Shown: positions 11,361 to 23,657, counted from the first letter of the stretch. The stretch: DNA of 64,000 nucleotides from Hygrophila difformis (GCA_030278955.1 JAOANR010000001.1:39768890-39832889); one strand, 5' to 3'. Made by a program: numbers and translations. Notes: a model not told the origin generated them from the sequence alone.

Positions 11361-11395
11361 CTGTCAATAGCTTTGACTCAAAACCAACCACCCCC

Positions 11396-13650
11396 TTACC
11401 ACTCTTTAACGATTTTCCCTCTCACCACCTGAACCGCCCTCTCCCTCTTCAGGCTACATTCTAAGCCCAACAATTCAGCTAGATCCAAAACCTGTTCCGC
11501 CTCCGACAGATCCACCAGCCTAACCCCCTCCTTAAGTCTTATGGTAGAGAATTGTAATCTTGCGAAGCCCTCCTCTTCAGCCCCCTTCCCCCAGTTTTTC
11601 GAGGTTGGGCCTCCATTCTTAGGCGGTCTTCCCCTCACTTCCCTTTTCCTTCCTCCGCGTTTCACTCCCTTCCTGCCTTCCACAACTTCAGCTAACGCCT
11701 CCTCCACTGCCCTTATTTCACTCATCCCATCCAATCCCGAATGTACCTCCAATCCTACATTCCCTGTAGTCCCTTCCAGTCCATCCATCTGTTTAGAGAC
11801 CTCCACCTCCCCTTGGTCCAAATCGTCCTCTCTCCCACACGAGCCTTCCATTCTTTCTTCTCGAGTATTATTCACCTCTTCTTCGATAATTTTCTGGAAC
11901 TTTCCTGAGAAAGAGCCACTAATTTCCCTTCCCACACTCCCCAATCCGGCATCTGTGTTCCCCTCCTGTATTATCTCTTTTTCTGCCCCCTGTCCAGCTA
12001 ATGGATCAACCGACCCTCTTCCATTTCCAACCCAATTATTATCAAATGCCTCATCACTCTCCAGCCCAACACCTATAGGCCCCAGGCCCAATTCCTCTGG
12101 CTTACTGGATCCCCCAGCCGCCCTAACTTCCAGTTGGCCCTCCAAGTACTTAACCCTGGGTTCTATTATTTCCACTGATCCTAAATCCTCCCTTTGTAAT
12201 AAATTTTCCCCACCTCGAGCATAGCACCCGCCAGCCACCCTTTCATCATTTATTTGGGAATCCGCCACCTTTTCAATTATGTCGCCCCCATGCAACCTCT
12301 CTTCAGATCGTTCCGATTCCCCATACATGCAGGTCCTGGATCCTTTGCCACTCGTTTTCCCGGACTCTTTGCCACTCCTCTTCTCCGGCATACCCTCAGC
12401 CGCCTCCGTTTCTGCCTGGGCCTCCGATGACTCTGCACACCCATCCCCCCCGGCATCATCCGCTACAACCACCGCTTCCCAATAGTTAGCCACAATCCTT
12501 ATTGTTGAAGAATACCTTCCCAGTTTAATATTTATTTCCGATGGAATATTGGCTTCATAATTCAATGCTACCAACAATTTTGCCCTGTCCATCCTCTTTC
12601 GCTCCTCGGTCTCCTTATCCAATCTGATCACCGTTCCCCACCCTTCCACCAGTCTCCGGAAATTCTCCTCCCCCCATGCAGAGAACAGCACTCCGAACAC
12701 ATAAACCCACACTAACTGTTTCCGCGCTATCACCCCACAATCCCATCTCCTCTTCCACTCCAAAAACGTCCCATCTCCCCGATCCGACAATAACTTGTTC
12801 CGTTGATCCTGGCTGTTAAACACCGCTACCACCATAAATCCTCCACCATATATAACCTTTTCACACTCCTTGTAATTAATGAACAACCAATCCTGGAAAT
12901 CCAGCAACACTTCGAGTTTTCTTAATTCAATCACAGCCGCCCTTTGAAGTTGTTCTAAGTTACTGTGCACTTCTTCAATGCGCAGCAAGCCCCTACTGCC
13001 ATTCTTATCCCTTTCTGAACTCCTACCCCCTTTAGCACTTCAGCATATGATCTTTCATCTCGCCATGATGCATGGATCATCTTGTCACCATTTGATGCTC
13101 TCCTGTCAACAATAGCTTTTCCGGCACGATCTTGGATGATTCTGTTTGTATGGAATCCTCCAGTCGCCACTATGTTCCGCCTGCTAGGGTTTGCCCAGTT
13201 CACCCTCAGTCTCCTCCCATAGAACGTCTTATCCTTCATTCTATCTATGACCATCTCAGCTTCCGCCATGCTACTAAATCGGAAAAACCCGAACATAAAT
13301 CCTTTATCCGGCCATCTCCGGGCCGAAACAAACCAATCTCTCACCCTAGCCACCTTGTCAATAACCCTTAGTACATGCACATTTGGGACTCCCACAGGAA
13401 TATTACCAACGAACACTCCAATAAATTTCCCACGACCCTTACTCCCCTCTCCAATGAAGCTCCCACTAATTGTTTGCTGCCCTCTTGACCTAGTCGAGTT
13501 GCCTTCAGTCCCTTTCCATTTGTTCTCTAAACTACGATGTCCGCCCTCAGCTCCCTTCCTTCTCCATACTCCTTTCTCTGCAGTCCTCCTCCCCTCCACA
13601 GGTTTCGTTGTCGCCGGACCTCCATCTACTCCTTTCATGTCCTCCGTCAT
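11396..13650 (-). pseudogene. LINE 1 ORF1 relic: RRM protein with long acidic linker
   Basis: The first part (13650 to about 12955, 231 codons) has an RNA-recognition motif: FVGNIPVGVPNVHVLRV as RNP2-like and GFMFGFFRFSSMAEAE as RNP1-like, followed by GRRLRVNWA. A frameshift near 12970 moves the reading to a second frame of 530 codons that continues with a DUF4283-like segment (about the first 170 residues) and then a long glycine- and glutamate-rich tail. Plant L1 elements commonly carry such an ORF1, which binds the element RNA. The second frame stays open for 1.6 kb, so decay is moderate. The plus-strand ORF opposite this tail (11541-12224) is a shadow. Confidence 0.8.
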
Positions 13651-13767
13651 CTCACACCTTCATCTCACACCTCACTTTATATATATCTATCTTTTTTTTT
13701 TGTATGAATGACCTTTTATCTCCTGAAAATATGTTATGTATATTATTTGTAAAAAAAAAAAAAAAAC

Positions 13768-14092
13768 TTAAATGGCCTCATAATTTTGTTTGTTTTCCCG
13801 AACCATCCCATTAAAAATGAATTTAATCCAATCCATCCGATAACTTGATAATCTTAGCTCAATCTATCCCATCCCCCCTTAATGACAATTAAGGCTGACA
13901 TGACAGTGGATTTGTGCATCTAATGGGGTTGACGTGGTAGTACCATCCACTGCCACGTCAGTGTTAATTGTCATTAGGGGTGAGTGGGATGGATTGGGCT
14001 AAAATTAGCATAGTTACCGGATTGATTGAGTTAACTTATCTTTTACGGGATAATTTAGGAAAACAAACAAAATTATGGGACTATTAGGATTT
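13768..14092. mobile_element. Foldback MITE, copy A
   Basis: The two halves are inverted copies of each other: the left end CATAATTTTGTTTGTTTTCC and the right end, its complement, match almost base for base, and similarity runs through about 120 bp per arm (blocks such as CCAATCCATCC and CTAATGACAATTAA). The centre holds a further palindrome, GTGGTAG...CTGCCACGTC. No coding capacity. A second copy of the family lies at 15161-16006. Target duplication not identified; the left flank is a poly(A) run. Confidence 0.8.
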
Positions 14093-15160
14093 ACTTTTTC
14101 ATTATATTATGTTATATGTGTTCAACTTTGATGTCGAACTCTATGTAGGAATTTCAATTCAAATCTTATCGAGACGAGTCTATTTATATAATAACAGTTG
14201 CTGTTGTCTCAAAATTCGCCCCAACATCTCCAGACGTGATTCTTGGGATAGATGTGCACAACTAAGGAAAGAAGATTTTATATCCAATGAAACAATGGGC
14301 TAAGGAAGGTTTGAGGATTATGGTAACATTAGATACCTTCCTTAAGAGGGAATTGACGATTGACAGCCTATGTATGCCATTAACCAAGATTGGCTGCCAC
14401 ACCTTTTCGCTATTGCAAATGAAAATTCATCCATTGATCTTGAGAGAAAATGGAAAAAGTTGCTGTTCGAAATCTTCATCCCTTGCACAAGTGACAAGAC
14501 TAATTGTTGATGAAGATTTTGTAACAGCCCCACCCCGTGTTGGACCTATAGATTATACAACCTCTCTCATGTGTGAATCATATTACTCAATGGTGGGTTG
14601 TTGGAAGTGGAGCTCGAGCTCTCAACCTTCCCTTTAACATTTACCTCAAGGTAAGAATGTTAATCAGTTGTGAATCACATTCCCACCCAAAACCATGAAC
14701 ATTCCCACCTCGGTGAGAATATGAGGTTCTCATATAAAATATACTTGGAACCAAAAATCAGCATGTTTCATTGCCTAGCCAATGGAAACTTTGAATCCCC
14801 GAACCAAACGTCACTTAAGGGTAACGCAAAGGGCTTGGGGGAAAGGTTTTGGCTTAAAATGAGAACAGGAGAATAATGGGTTATGTTAGTGAAATGGGTT
14901 GGGGAAGTGGGTTGAGGATATGTGGAGTTGGTTGTTCCTGAAATCTAGGGTCTAGTAAAAATAAAATAATAGGACACCGACTAAATTTAAATAATTATAA
15001 AATGAAAATATTATTTAAAAAAGGAGTGTGGATATTAGTAATTTTTCCTCCTCCGCTTATTTGAATTTTTTTTTTAAAAAAATCAAAATTATTGCAACTT
15101 TTTGTAGAAGAAAAAATTAAATGATAATGATTAGTTTTGACATATTGGGATTTGCGGGTT
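14093..15160. other. Intergenic stretch, no supported gene
   Basis: Reading frames here are short and without recognisable domains. At 14522 a TGTAACAGCCCCACCCC string resembles the start of a gypsy LTR, but no matching end was found within 1 kb, so any LTR would be a fragment. The remainder is AT-rich with simple A and T runs near 15060-15110. Confidence 0.5.
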
Positions 15161-16006
15161 TTTGTCCCGTTCGTTTTCCCAAACCATCCTATAAAAAAAT
15201 TAATTAACTCAATTCATGCGATAACTATGCTAATTTTCGCCCAATCCATCCCACCCACCCAGTGGCGAAACCAAAAATGTCAATAAGGAAGGGCCGGTTT
15301 CACTAAAAAAAATAACAAAAAAAAAGTAATCCAAAACCAAACACAAACTATTTTAAAATATTTCAAATAACATTATACAAAAAAAAAAAAAATTCAAACC
15401 TAACTTCCAACTGAAGAAGATGAATGTCCATAGGTGGAGATGGATAGCAATTAGAAGTTAGTCATTTTCTTACTTTTCTATGTTGTTATTGTATAGTTCA
15501 AACCTCACACTCATAGTGTAGAAAATTATTAGAGTTTAGAATTTGATTTGTAATAATGGTGAATTGGTAATAGAACAGTCAAAATCCTAGTGGACAATGA
15601 AGAGGTATAAGTGAAGTACAGAGCAAGTATATATTATTATAAGTGGGTTTCTAGAATTTAAAAGAATAAAACAATTAACATATAACATTTCACTATATCT
15701 AACATTTGATTATTGGATTATAAGTATATTATTATAGAATTGTTGCAAAATTCATGGGAGGGCCCAAGCCATTCCATATATGGCTGTAGTTTCGCCCCTG
15801 CACCCACCCCTAATGATAATTAATGCTGACGTGACAGAGGATTAGTGTTCTAATGTGGTTGATGCGGCAACACCATCCGCTGCCACGTCAGTATTAATCT
15901 TCATTAGGGGTGGGTGGGATGGATTGAGCGAAAATTAACATAATTACTGGATGAATTTGGTTAATTCATTTTCATGGGATAGTTTGAGAAAATGAACAAA
16001 ATTATG
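15161..16006. mobile_element. Foldback MITE, copy B, split by a hAT MITE
   Basis: Same family as copy A: left arm from GTCCCGTTCGTTTTCCC and right arm ending GAACAAAATTATGA, with the shared central palindrome CATCCGCTGCCACGTCAG. The left arm stops at CCCACCCACC where a hAT-type element has inserted, and resumes at 15801. Without the insertion the two arms pair as in copy A. Confidence 0.8.
15260..15800. mobile_element. Non-autonomous hAT-type MITE with 8-bp target duplication
   Basis: The ends are CAGTGGCGAAACC and, read inward from the other side, CAGGGGCGAAACT: imperfect terminal inverted repeats of the CAGNGGCG type typical of hAT elements. It is flanked on both sides by CACCCACC (15252-15259 and 15801-15808), a perfect 8-bp duplication, the length hAT transposases make. 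The 541-bp body has no open frame of note, so movement would need a transposase from elsewhere. Confidence 0.92.
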
Positions 16007-16637
16007 AAGAATTCAATTAAAATTTAATATCGTAGCCAAAACCGAAAAAAAAAAAAACAAAAACTTATTAGAACTGAAAAATAAATTTTGGACCCTTTAA
16101 AATATGGATCATCAACAATTTTATTTTTGGCCATCAGGACTGTCCCAGTATGTGAAATATGGGTCAGAATTATACGGGAAAAAAAATACTCTTGACAACA
16201 TAACCGAAATAAGGTTGTTAATTAACAATTAAAACAGACATAGGTGTATTTTTTCCAAACCTGAATATTTTAGATGTATTTTTGGTTCAAAAAGTAGTTA
16301 GGTGTAAGACCAAGAAATTAGTATAGTTGAGGGTTAATTTTTTGAATTTTCTCTTTTAAAATAATATAAAATTAATTATAAGGGTCAACAATGAAAAATA
16401 AAAAAAAAATAAAAAAGATGAATAAAGTTGCATGTATACATATATGTATATATCATCACTGGTACAACTACAAGTTGCTAGAAGAAATTTGAGTGCAAAT
16501 ATTGAGTGGTCCTGTGAATACTAAGCAGGAAAAGCTTTAAAGAAGGGGCCTTAGTTGGTCCCTCCTCTATACTACTTAGATGCCATATCCATATTAATCT
16601 CTTATGCCTAATTAATATTCGTCTATATATATACATA

Positions 16638-16675
<38 letters not shown>

Positions 16676-17909
16676 TAATATTCATGTTCACTGTTGTTTA
16701 TATAGTATAATATAATTCTTTGCATTTCTTGATTGTAAATAGCTTCACTAACCAATAATTTTCTTGCTAAGTTGTTGCTTATTTATTGGGAGGACTCATC
16801 TTATTATTTCGTATATTGATTTTTCCTCCTCCAAAGAAAAAGCACTATTATAGTGTGGTACAAAACAAGCTAAATAAGCTCAATCTTTACTTTCTTTGTT
16901 TTATTTATTTATTTATTTTTTAATATACATTACACTGTATTTTGTAACACTCCCTTAGTAATGATGCTGGAAAATAAACCTAGGCCAATACAATAAGCCC
17001 ATTAAATTCTGCAACATTATTTAGCTTGTTTTGTACATATATAAAAGTTAGCAATGCGTTGAAATTGAATATTTTGTTATTCAGAATTAGGGCATTATTT
17101 AACTACAATTCTGCATTGATGAGGCAACTAAATAGATTATATGTTGAATGTGTTGGATCAGTCGTACTGTTTGTAGCTAGATCTATATATTTGTGCTGGA
17201 AAGTGTATGAATTAATTACTATTTTCTAGTTTAACTGTAAAATTTTAGAGCACATTTAACAAAACAATAATACACAATTAGCTCAGCACATTCACCACAT
17301 AATAATTCTGCAAATAAAACCAAATCTAATATATGTGTGTGCGCTGATAGAAAAGTTATTGGTTTAATTGTTTCTGCAGTGACTTCAAAGAGATATATAT
17401 ACCTTATTTAAAAATTGCATTCATAAAAAAAATAAAGGCTTAACTCCCCCACGATATTTCTAGTATACTAATTAATTATGTTTATTCCCTAACATATAAA
17501 ATAGATCCCATGTTCAATGATTATTCATTCTTTAATTTAGTTGTTTAAAATTCACCCTCAACCTATGCCTGTACTATAGTTAAGTTCAGACCATAGCTCT
17601 TAACATCTTGCAAGACATTATTGAAATATTATGCCATATTATCAATACTTCATATTCACACACAACAAAGATATAATATCATTATAAGAAAAAAAAATGA
17701 AAAAAAGGATCATTAATTACGATATACTTTATAATATCTTCTTGTAAACTATTAAAATTTGGGACAATAATATTCTGAAATCGTTACCACTATTGTGAGT
17801 AGCTACTCACAGCATGCGTGTATATATAATTTGTTGTCACCACCGCCTCTTAAATTTAACTTTGAAACAAAAATCTTACCAACAAAAAAAAAAAACACAA
17901 ACACACACA
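16007..17909. other. AT-rich intergenic DNA upstream of the TCP gene
   Basis: No gene is supported. A (TA)n microsatellite lies at about 16622-16674. A 19-bp sequence, GTACAAAACAAGCTAAATA, near 16859 recurs inverted near 17019-17037, about 140 bp apart; nothing else in between pairs. The ORF at 17026-17229 has no recognisable features. Confidence 0.5.
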
Positions 17910-18188
17910 TACTCCTTCCGTTTTATTCATATTCACATCTGACCCATTCATCTTGTTCTGTTTGATTTGAACACATACACTAATACACGTATTTTATAGT
18001 TGATATATCGCATTGTGTACAAGTAAATATTATTTAAACTATATTATAAAACTACAAGATTAGACGATTCTAACAAAACCTCACATAACTATTTTTTCTT
18101 ATATACTTGCGATAAAATTAAGTCAAAATTAGATAATAAACAGTGTCAAAAATTCAAACAAAACTGAATAAATAAGATGGAGGGAGTA
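17910..18188. mobile_element. Mariner-type MITE (279 bp)
   Basis: Terminal inverted repeats are TACTCCTTCCGTTTTATTCA on the left and AATAAGATGGAGGGAGTA on the right. Size, TA at the ends and the CTCCNTCCGT terminus fit the Stowaway/mariner-like MITEs common in plants. It sits about 0.7 kb upstream of the predicted TCP transcript start. Confidence 0.75.
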
Positions 18189-18854
18189 CATGATTAGTAA
18201 CAACGAATTTTATTTTTGTTTTTTACAATGCACACATGAAGTAGTTTTTTTTAAGAGATGTAGAAAGTTCATAACATACAAATTATACTTATTGAACACA
18301 CTTACTACAACTGAACAGTTTTCTGTCAAATAAAAATGGTGAAGAGATAAAAACCATTTCCTTAAAACTAACAAGAAATTGCATCCCCAAATTCCAAACC
18401 CCTTGTTTCACACTGTACAGTACTTTTCATTGTGAGCTATAAGGTCTTTGCTGACAAAGCTATTTGCAGTTGGCAATAAAGCAGTTTACCTCATTTTTTC
18501 TAATGTGAGTATAGCGTAGGTTGGTCCCTTTTTTGCTACAAGTCTATCTATGAACCTTATGTATTAGCAAAAATAAATACAAACTAAAACACATTCAAGC
18601 TATTGAATTTTGCCAACTATAGTTCAACAAGCTACCTTCGATTCAATTATTTCGATCCCTATTTCCCATTCTTTTTCTCTCCTTTTCTCTACCCCGCGAA
18701 ATAAATTTCATGTGTCGTCACACGTTGGCGCCACATGGTCGCGAATACGCCGTTCCTTTTCTCTCCTTTTTATTAGCGTCCTTGCAATTTGATGTGGTAA
18801 TAATATTCCATCTCCTCATCTTCCCCTACATCGAACTGCCTTCATTTCCAAGCT
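18189..18854. other. Proximal upstream region of the TCP gene
   Basis: AT-rich DNA with pyrimidine-rich patches (CTTTTTCTCTCCTTTTCTCT near 18670 and a related one near 18757) and a short GC-richer block with CACGTTGGCGCC near 18721. These are plausible promoter elements, but none is assigned. No coding frame is supported. Confidence 0.4.
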
Positions 18855-18865
18855 TATATATATAT
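18855..18865 (+). promoter_or_regulatory. Likely TATA box of the TCP gene
   Basis: A TATATATATAT run is followed about 30-40 bp later by pyrimidine-rich sequence (near 18890-18905) suited to a start site. It lies about 130 bp ahead of the proposed leader intron. The area is generally AT-rich, so the assignment is by position. Confidence 0.5.
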
Positions 18866-18983
18866 TTGAGGGTTTCTGTGTGAGTTAGTTTGTTTTCATT
18901 TCGATACAAAGTTGAAGTCAGAAAAAGACTCACTAAATCTTAATTGCCTCCATAGCTTCAGCAGTTCAAGATCAGAAATTAAG

Positions 18984-19549
18984 GTTTGATTCCATCTTAA
19001 GTTCTTCTTCCCCGCGAATAACGAAAGATTGAATTTTTTTTTTTGGCAAGTTTAAGGGAAATTGTGGTTTTATGTTACAAGGGTTTTCTGATCTCAGATT
19101 TTCTTTCTGAAAGAAAATTGCGTTCTGGATACGGTTATTTCATTTTGGTACTTGTCTTTGGTCTCGATCTCTAATTACGACGTGTGTGAACCAATAGTTT
19201 GGTTCGACTTGACGAATTTTGTGGAGTCTTGGAAGAACTTCATCAATTGGAATACCAAATTTGCAGCAATTTTATTTTCGAAGATTTGAATTCTTTATTT
19301 TTTACTCATGATGAGGAATCCTTGTTTTCAACAAGGGAATCTTTTAATTGCTTTTATTTTCTGTGGAAATTGAGGAAGGAATCTTTCTCAATTTGTTAAC
19401 AAAAGCAGAGACACAGTTGAAAGAAGAAAACCTAAATTCAGGAAAACCAGGGTTTGTTTTATTTTTATTTTTATACTTCTTTGGGCTTTACACTTGAATT
19501 TAATGGCTATATTTTCTTGATTTTAGATATTCCTCAAAATGCGCTGCAG
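18984..19549 (+). other. Probable intron in the 5' leader of the TCP gene
   Basis: A donor AAG|GTTTGA at 18984 and an acceptor GCGCTGCAG| ending at 19549 would join a short noncoding first exon directly to GTGATGAGACAAG, placing the start codon three bases into exon 2. An alternative acceptor, GATTTTAG, ends at 19526. Intron-bearing leaders occur in CIN-type TCP genes. If unspliced, the leader would carry many stop codons and upstream starts. Confidence 0.5.
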
Positions 19550-19552
19550 GTG

Positions 19553-20491
19553 ATGAGACAAGAATTCGAAGCAATGAAAGAAGATGAGACCAGCCACAGC
19601 AAATTCCCCAAAATCCCAAGCTCATCCAGACACTGGTCCAATTACAAAAATCCGAGGATCGTCCGCGTCTCGAGGACATTCGGTGGCAAAGACAGGCACA
19701 GCAAAGTTTGCACCATAAGGGGGTTGAGAGACCGGCGGATCAGGCTTTCTGTCCCCACGGCGATTCAGCTGTACGATCTCCAAGACAGGCTCGGCCTCAA
19801 CCAACCTAGCAAGGTTGTAGACTGGCTGCTCGACGCCACCAAGAATGACATCGACAAGCTCCCGCCTCTTCCTATGTTGCCTATACACCAACCCATCATG
19901 CCTTCCCACAACTCATCCCACTTCCTGAGCCCAAATCTGGGAATTGGCGCGATGAAAGAAGGGATCAAATTGAGCGAACCCAACAATGAGCGCGATGGTT
20001 TTGGGGGGTTTGTCGCCCAAATTTCAGCACAAAACCTATTCCTTTTGAACAACACAAGTGCTCAATCCAATACCCCTTTCCCAAACTTCCCTTACACATC
20101 TTACTTCCATTGGGATCCTTCAAATCTTTCATTAGCCCAATCTGGAGGAGGGTTTGCTGCCTTTGCCAATAATCAGGCAGACGATCATCGCCTGGCCCTC
20201 CCGTCGAGCTCTGATCTTTACTTCTACCCTTCTGGAGCAGCCATGCCTTCTTTCAATATACCAAACGCTGCTTCCTTCCATCTATCAATGGAAAATAATG
20301 ATCAATTGAGACAGATGAATAATCAGAATATCCCAACAGCTTTGCCCACAACCCTGAATCTGATTAGCTCTCCTGTCAAGTCATCTTCCTTTGGTCACCT
20401 TATAAATTCCAAATCAGTTTACTCAGTGCAGGAAAGTAGTGATGCCAGAAGATTGCTAAAGGAAACAAGTCTTGAGAAGCAAAACAGATAA
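19553..20491 (+). CDS. CIN-type class II TCP transcription factor, TCP5/TCP13/TCP17-like
   Basis: The 312-residue protein would act in the nucleus as a DNA-binding regulator; CIN-type TCPs in other plants control leaf and petal cell proliferation and maturation. The TCP domain spans about residues 32-103: basic region [18 protein letters not shown] and [12 protein letters not shown], helix [14 protein letters not shown], then helix [18 protein letters not shown] followed by LPPLP. The short class II basic region and the wording match the CIN clade. I see no R domain and no miR319-type target site (the family site reads GGGGTCCCCTT), as expected for the TCP5/13/17 subgroup. The rest is low-complexity and Asn/Ser-rich. 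The start is placed at 19553, just after the proposed acceptor; an in-frame ATG at 19574 is the alternative. The frame upstream of 19553 looks like intron. A single coding exon is usual here. Confidence 0.9.
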   Translation: MRQEFEAMKEDETSHSKFPKIPSSSRHWSNYKNPRIVRVSRTFGGKDRHSKVCTIRGLRDRRIRLSVPTAIQLYDLQDRLGLNQPSKVVDWLLDATKNDIDKLPPLPMLPIHQPIMPSHNSSHFLSPNLGIGAMKEGIKLSEPNNERDGFGGFVAQISAQNLFLLNNTSAQSNTPFPNFPYTSYFHWDPSNLSLAQSGGGFAAFANNQADDHRLALPSSSDLYFYPSGAAMPSFNIPNAASFHLSMENNDQLRQMNNQNIPTALPTTLNLISSPVKSSSFGHLINSKSVYSVQESSDARRLLKETSLEKQNR

Positions 20492-22407
20492 AGCCTTCTG
20501 ACACTTCATGTGTAGGCCTTTTCTTGGATGGAAACTGGCCTAATTATTTATATGGGATTTTTTGCAGCTTCAAAGGTAATTTATATAAAGTTTAGTAGTG
20601 ATCGATGTATTATTTATTTTTGCAAGAAGTAAAACATATATATATATATATATATACATGGCAATGTGTACTGGAAAACGTTTGGTTAACACTTGATAAT
20701 ATACATGTAAGTACTTAAATCATTAAGTCAATTATGTATTTTTCTGGTCCTTTGATGAATAATTGATTGAAGTACAGCTTAAATTAATTGATCACATGTT
20801 TAATTAAATTTGTGGAGAACTTATGTTTATGGGAGTAACTAGTTTAGCTGTGAAACTCATTTTCCCACCATTATTATATTTTTTTTTTACGAAGCCGAGG
20901 CCCAGGAATCCCACCATTATTATACTCATGATTCCCTTTATTTTACTTGTTTTTTTTCCATGTAGTTTGTAGTTTGACTTCAATTCTTTTTCTTTCTAAC
21001 TTTCTTATTTAATTTGCTTGAAGATAAAGTAGTGTAAATGCATCTGTTTAAATCTTCTCATATAAGGGATATAATAATGTGAAACAAATTATTTGCTCAC
21101 CTTTAATTCAGCCACATTTTCTCAAAAATTTTGTGCAAGAGAATATATGCTTAAGTATGATTTGAATTGTTTTCTACCATGATGAACTAACAATCAATTG
21201 ATTGTTACTTCATCAATTTATTAACTATGAATTATTTCAGGTGACATATACACAGGGTCATGAATATTATATACTCCGATTAATTATACTGCCAACTTTC
21301 GGAGTAATTGGGAAATTTTCATTTGAAAGTGACAAATCACTTAATTAAATACACTTATACATATATAATTAATATTATTAAATATATTAATTCTACTTGT
21401 AGATAACTAAATCCAATTTTTTTTTCTAAAAAAAAAAAGGTCATATTCATATCATTCAATCTTAGTTTTCAGTAATCATAGTTTCAGTATATTTTAATCG
21501 TCTCTTATTCTATAATTTACTTTCACTCTTTATTTCATATCATTTTATATTGGTCAAGAAAAATATGATGGCAATATGCAATGGCGCAAATTCTTAACGT
21601 AATGCCATAACCATAAGGAACAATTACGCCATTTCATCTTATATGTACCGCTAATTAATAATTTAGGGTTTGTTCGTTAGGTTCTAAACTAAATTATTCA
21701 CGGCTTGATTCAAACATACTCTTATATTAATTTTTTAATTGCTAAATCTGTATATTTATCCAATCAATTTAGTCTTTTGGCCCTCAATGAGTACAACTAA
21801 TACACTCATAAATCTTAATTATTATTGAGGGCAAATAACCAAATGGATGCTTGAATTTGAATAGGAAAGATGAAAAGTAGGCAATTGTTACTCTTCATTT
21901 CATATTTAAATCGGTTCCGATATGGTGTTGAATTAGTGACATTCAGCAAGTGCTGGCATTCTGATCTGATGAGGTATATGTTGTGTGTTAATGAGATATG
22001 TGCTGGGTATTTAATGGTGTCTGGGTTATATAAAAACACTCCGCACATAGAAAACACTCATTTAGCACATATAAAGCACTCCTTCAATATTTGAGCAGGA
22101 GTTCATCAGCTCCCAAACCGAATCCATATTTAAATATGAATTTTTATTTAGCTATCAAACCAAAAATAGTGGACGAAATGCTCTTCAATGTGTATGCTTT
22201 AACAATTTAGGTTAATCCAAAAAAACCCGAATACTCCCATAATTTTCTAAAATTTCTCAAACAGTCCAATAATTTCTCAAACTTATTGGACTATATGGGT
22301 TTTTTTTCCCATATATCTCATCTCATAACTATACTAAAGGGTTGCACTAGAAAAAAAAAACTCATTTAGTCCCATAATTTTTTAAAATTTCCCAAACAGT
22401 CCCACCA
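20492..22407. other. TCP 3' region and AT-rich intergenic DNA
   Basis: The first 150 bp are a plausible 3' untranslated region, ending near a (TA)n run at 20635-20656. After that no gene is supported. A poly(T) plus GAAGCCGAGGCCCAGGAATCC scrap at about 20880-20910 resembles scraps at 30953-30980 and 59196-59215 and may be the end of a dispersed repeat. The antiparallel ORFs at 21815-22094 have no recognisable features. Confidence 0.5.
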
Positions 22408-22651
22408 ATATCGAATTAGACGAATCTGTCCCATAACTACCCTAATCTTAGTCGAACCCGTCCATAAATCGGTTTTTTTGCTAATCATTGCCGAACCGGT
22501 CCCATAACTTCCCTAATGGAGGGATGGGTTCGGCGATGATTAGGGTAGTTATGGGATGGGTTCGGCGATGATTAGCGAAAAAAATCGGGTTCATGGACGG
22601 GTTCAGCTAAGATTAGGGTAGTTATGGGACAGATTCATCTACTTCGATATT
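22408..22651. mobile_element. Foldback MITE-like inverted repeat
   Basis: The left arm (22408 to about 22516) and right arm (about 22517-22651) are inverted copies sharing blocks such as GAATCTGTCCCATAACTACC and GCTAATCATYGCCGAACC. The right arm is longer because a 40-bp piece (GATTAGGGTAGTTATGGGATG type) is repeated. No coding capacity. Related phrases (CCCATAATTTT, AACAGTCC) precede it from 22210, so the element may be larger. Confidence 0.7.
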
Positions 22652-23657
22652 TGTGAAATGTATATATAAAATATTTATACACGTTATACATTACTAATTT
22701 TATAAATATATTATGTTTTAGTTTACATAGTAAAATATTATTATCATTTTTATTTTATTTATTTATTTATTTTTTTTTTTCAAACAAAAGAATCTTTGAA
22801 AAATTTCCCACACTATAATATGAAGAAATTTGTTTTCAGCTGATTCGTAATCATCGCCCATCTTATATAAGTATATATATAAATTAAAGCACACTATCAT
22901 TGTGCATATATGGTTTTTGTACATTTTTGACTTGTTAGGGAAGTGTCGATGTCGTTCGACCCATGCAGGGAAATTTGACTTCCCAAAAGTACCTAATTCA
23001 GTAATCTCCTACATGTGCTTGTATAAATATAGTATTCAATTGGATATCAAATAAAGGAAGAATTAAACCCGCAGTCCACTTAAGTAGTTATGGGATTATA
23101 TATTTGCTTAAAGACCGTTTCCTTCAAATTTTTGTATTTAAATTTTTTTTAAAAGAGCATATAGGATATTGTTTACTTTATCATATTTGACTGATCTATA
23201 TGTTTCTTTGATAAGTAATATATTGGGGAACAGATGATTTCTTGACCTCATAAAGTACCAATTTTTAACTTTCTTATAATTAAGTGAATGGTGACTTGAT
23301 CTATTGGTTAAGTATCCTAATTTTCAACATTATAGTTAAGGGTTGATTTTCCACCTGATCTTCTACCTCCTGTTTATCACTTTTAATTTGTATGGTTTGA
23401 GCTCCAACACCCGGTATCAATTTTAAACTATATATATATATAAAAGCTTTACTATAATTAATAACAATAAATTTTGACAAGTTTCGTGTGGAAAGTAAAG
23501 GCACTTGGGCTCCACATCCAGGTCCCATTTCTTCCACCCTCTCCACATAAAAGTCCCATGTCATTTTTTTCATAAAATTCAATACAAATTTTTAACAAAT
23601 AATAATTTAACTTGTGTACAAGTAACAACAATAAAAATTTATTTTTTTAATAATGAT
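22652..23657. other. AT-rich intergenic DNA with a SINE-like scrap
   Basis: No gene is supported. At about 23288-23430 the text GTGACTTGATCTATTGGTTAAG...CACCTGATC...TGGTTTGAGCTCC resembles a degraded tRNA-derived SINE, of the same style as the pieces at 35145-35420, but the B box is poor. The right end is the ATGAT target duplication of the copia element. Confidence 0.4.

Larger units (their letters stand above)
9449..13690 (-). mobile_element. LINE 1: L1-type non-LTR retrotransposon, truncated at its 3' side
   Basis: ORF1 and ORF2 lie in the order expected for a minus-strand plant L1 element: an RRM-containing ORF1 near 13650, then endonuclease, then reverse transcriptase. The reverse transcriptase stops in mid-domain at about 9449, where the Athila-like LTR begins, so the LTR element probably inserted into this LINE and the missing 3' half lies left of the window. 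The 5' end near 13690 is followed by poly(A)-like sequence and a foldback MITE. Frameshifts in both ORFs show that it is dead. Confidence 0.85.

Noticed and set aside
11541..12224. 227-codon plus-strand ORF rich in Pro and Ser
   Set aside because: Antisense shadow of the LINE 1 ORF1 tail; low complexity and no domain.
13247..13711. 154-codon plus-strand ORF
   Set aside because: Shadow of the LINE 1 RRM frame on the other strand.
14522..14990. Solo gypsy LTR starting TGTAACAGCCCC
   Set aside because: No matching end or target duplication was found.
16859..17038. Possible microRNA-type hairpin from a 19-bp inverted pair
   Set aside because: Arms are 140 bp apart with no further pairing between or beyond them, unlike a plant miRNA precursor.
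19454..19552. N-terminal extension of the TCP protein (33 codons)
   Set aside because: Hydrophobic, unlike TCP proteins, and ends at a good splice acceptor (GCGCTGCAG). Treated as intron.
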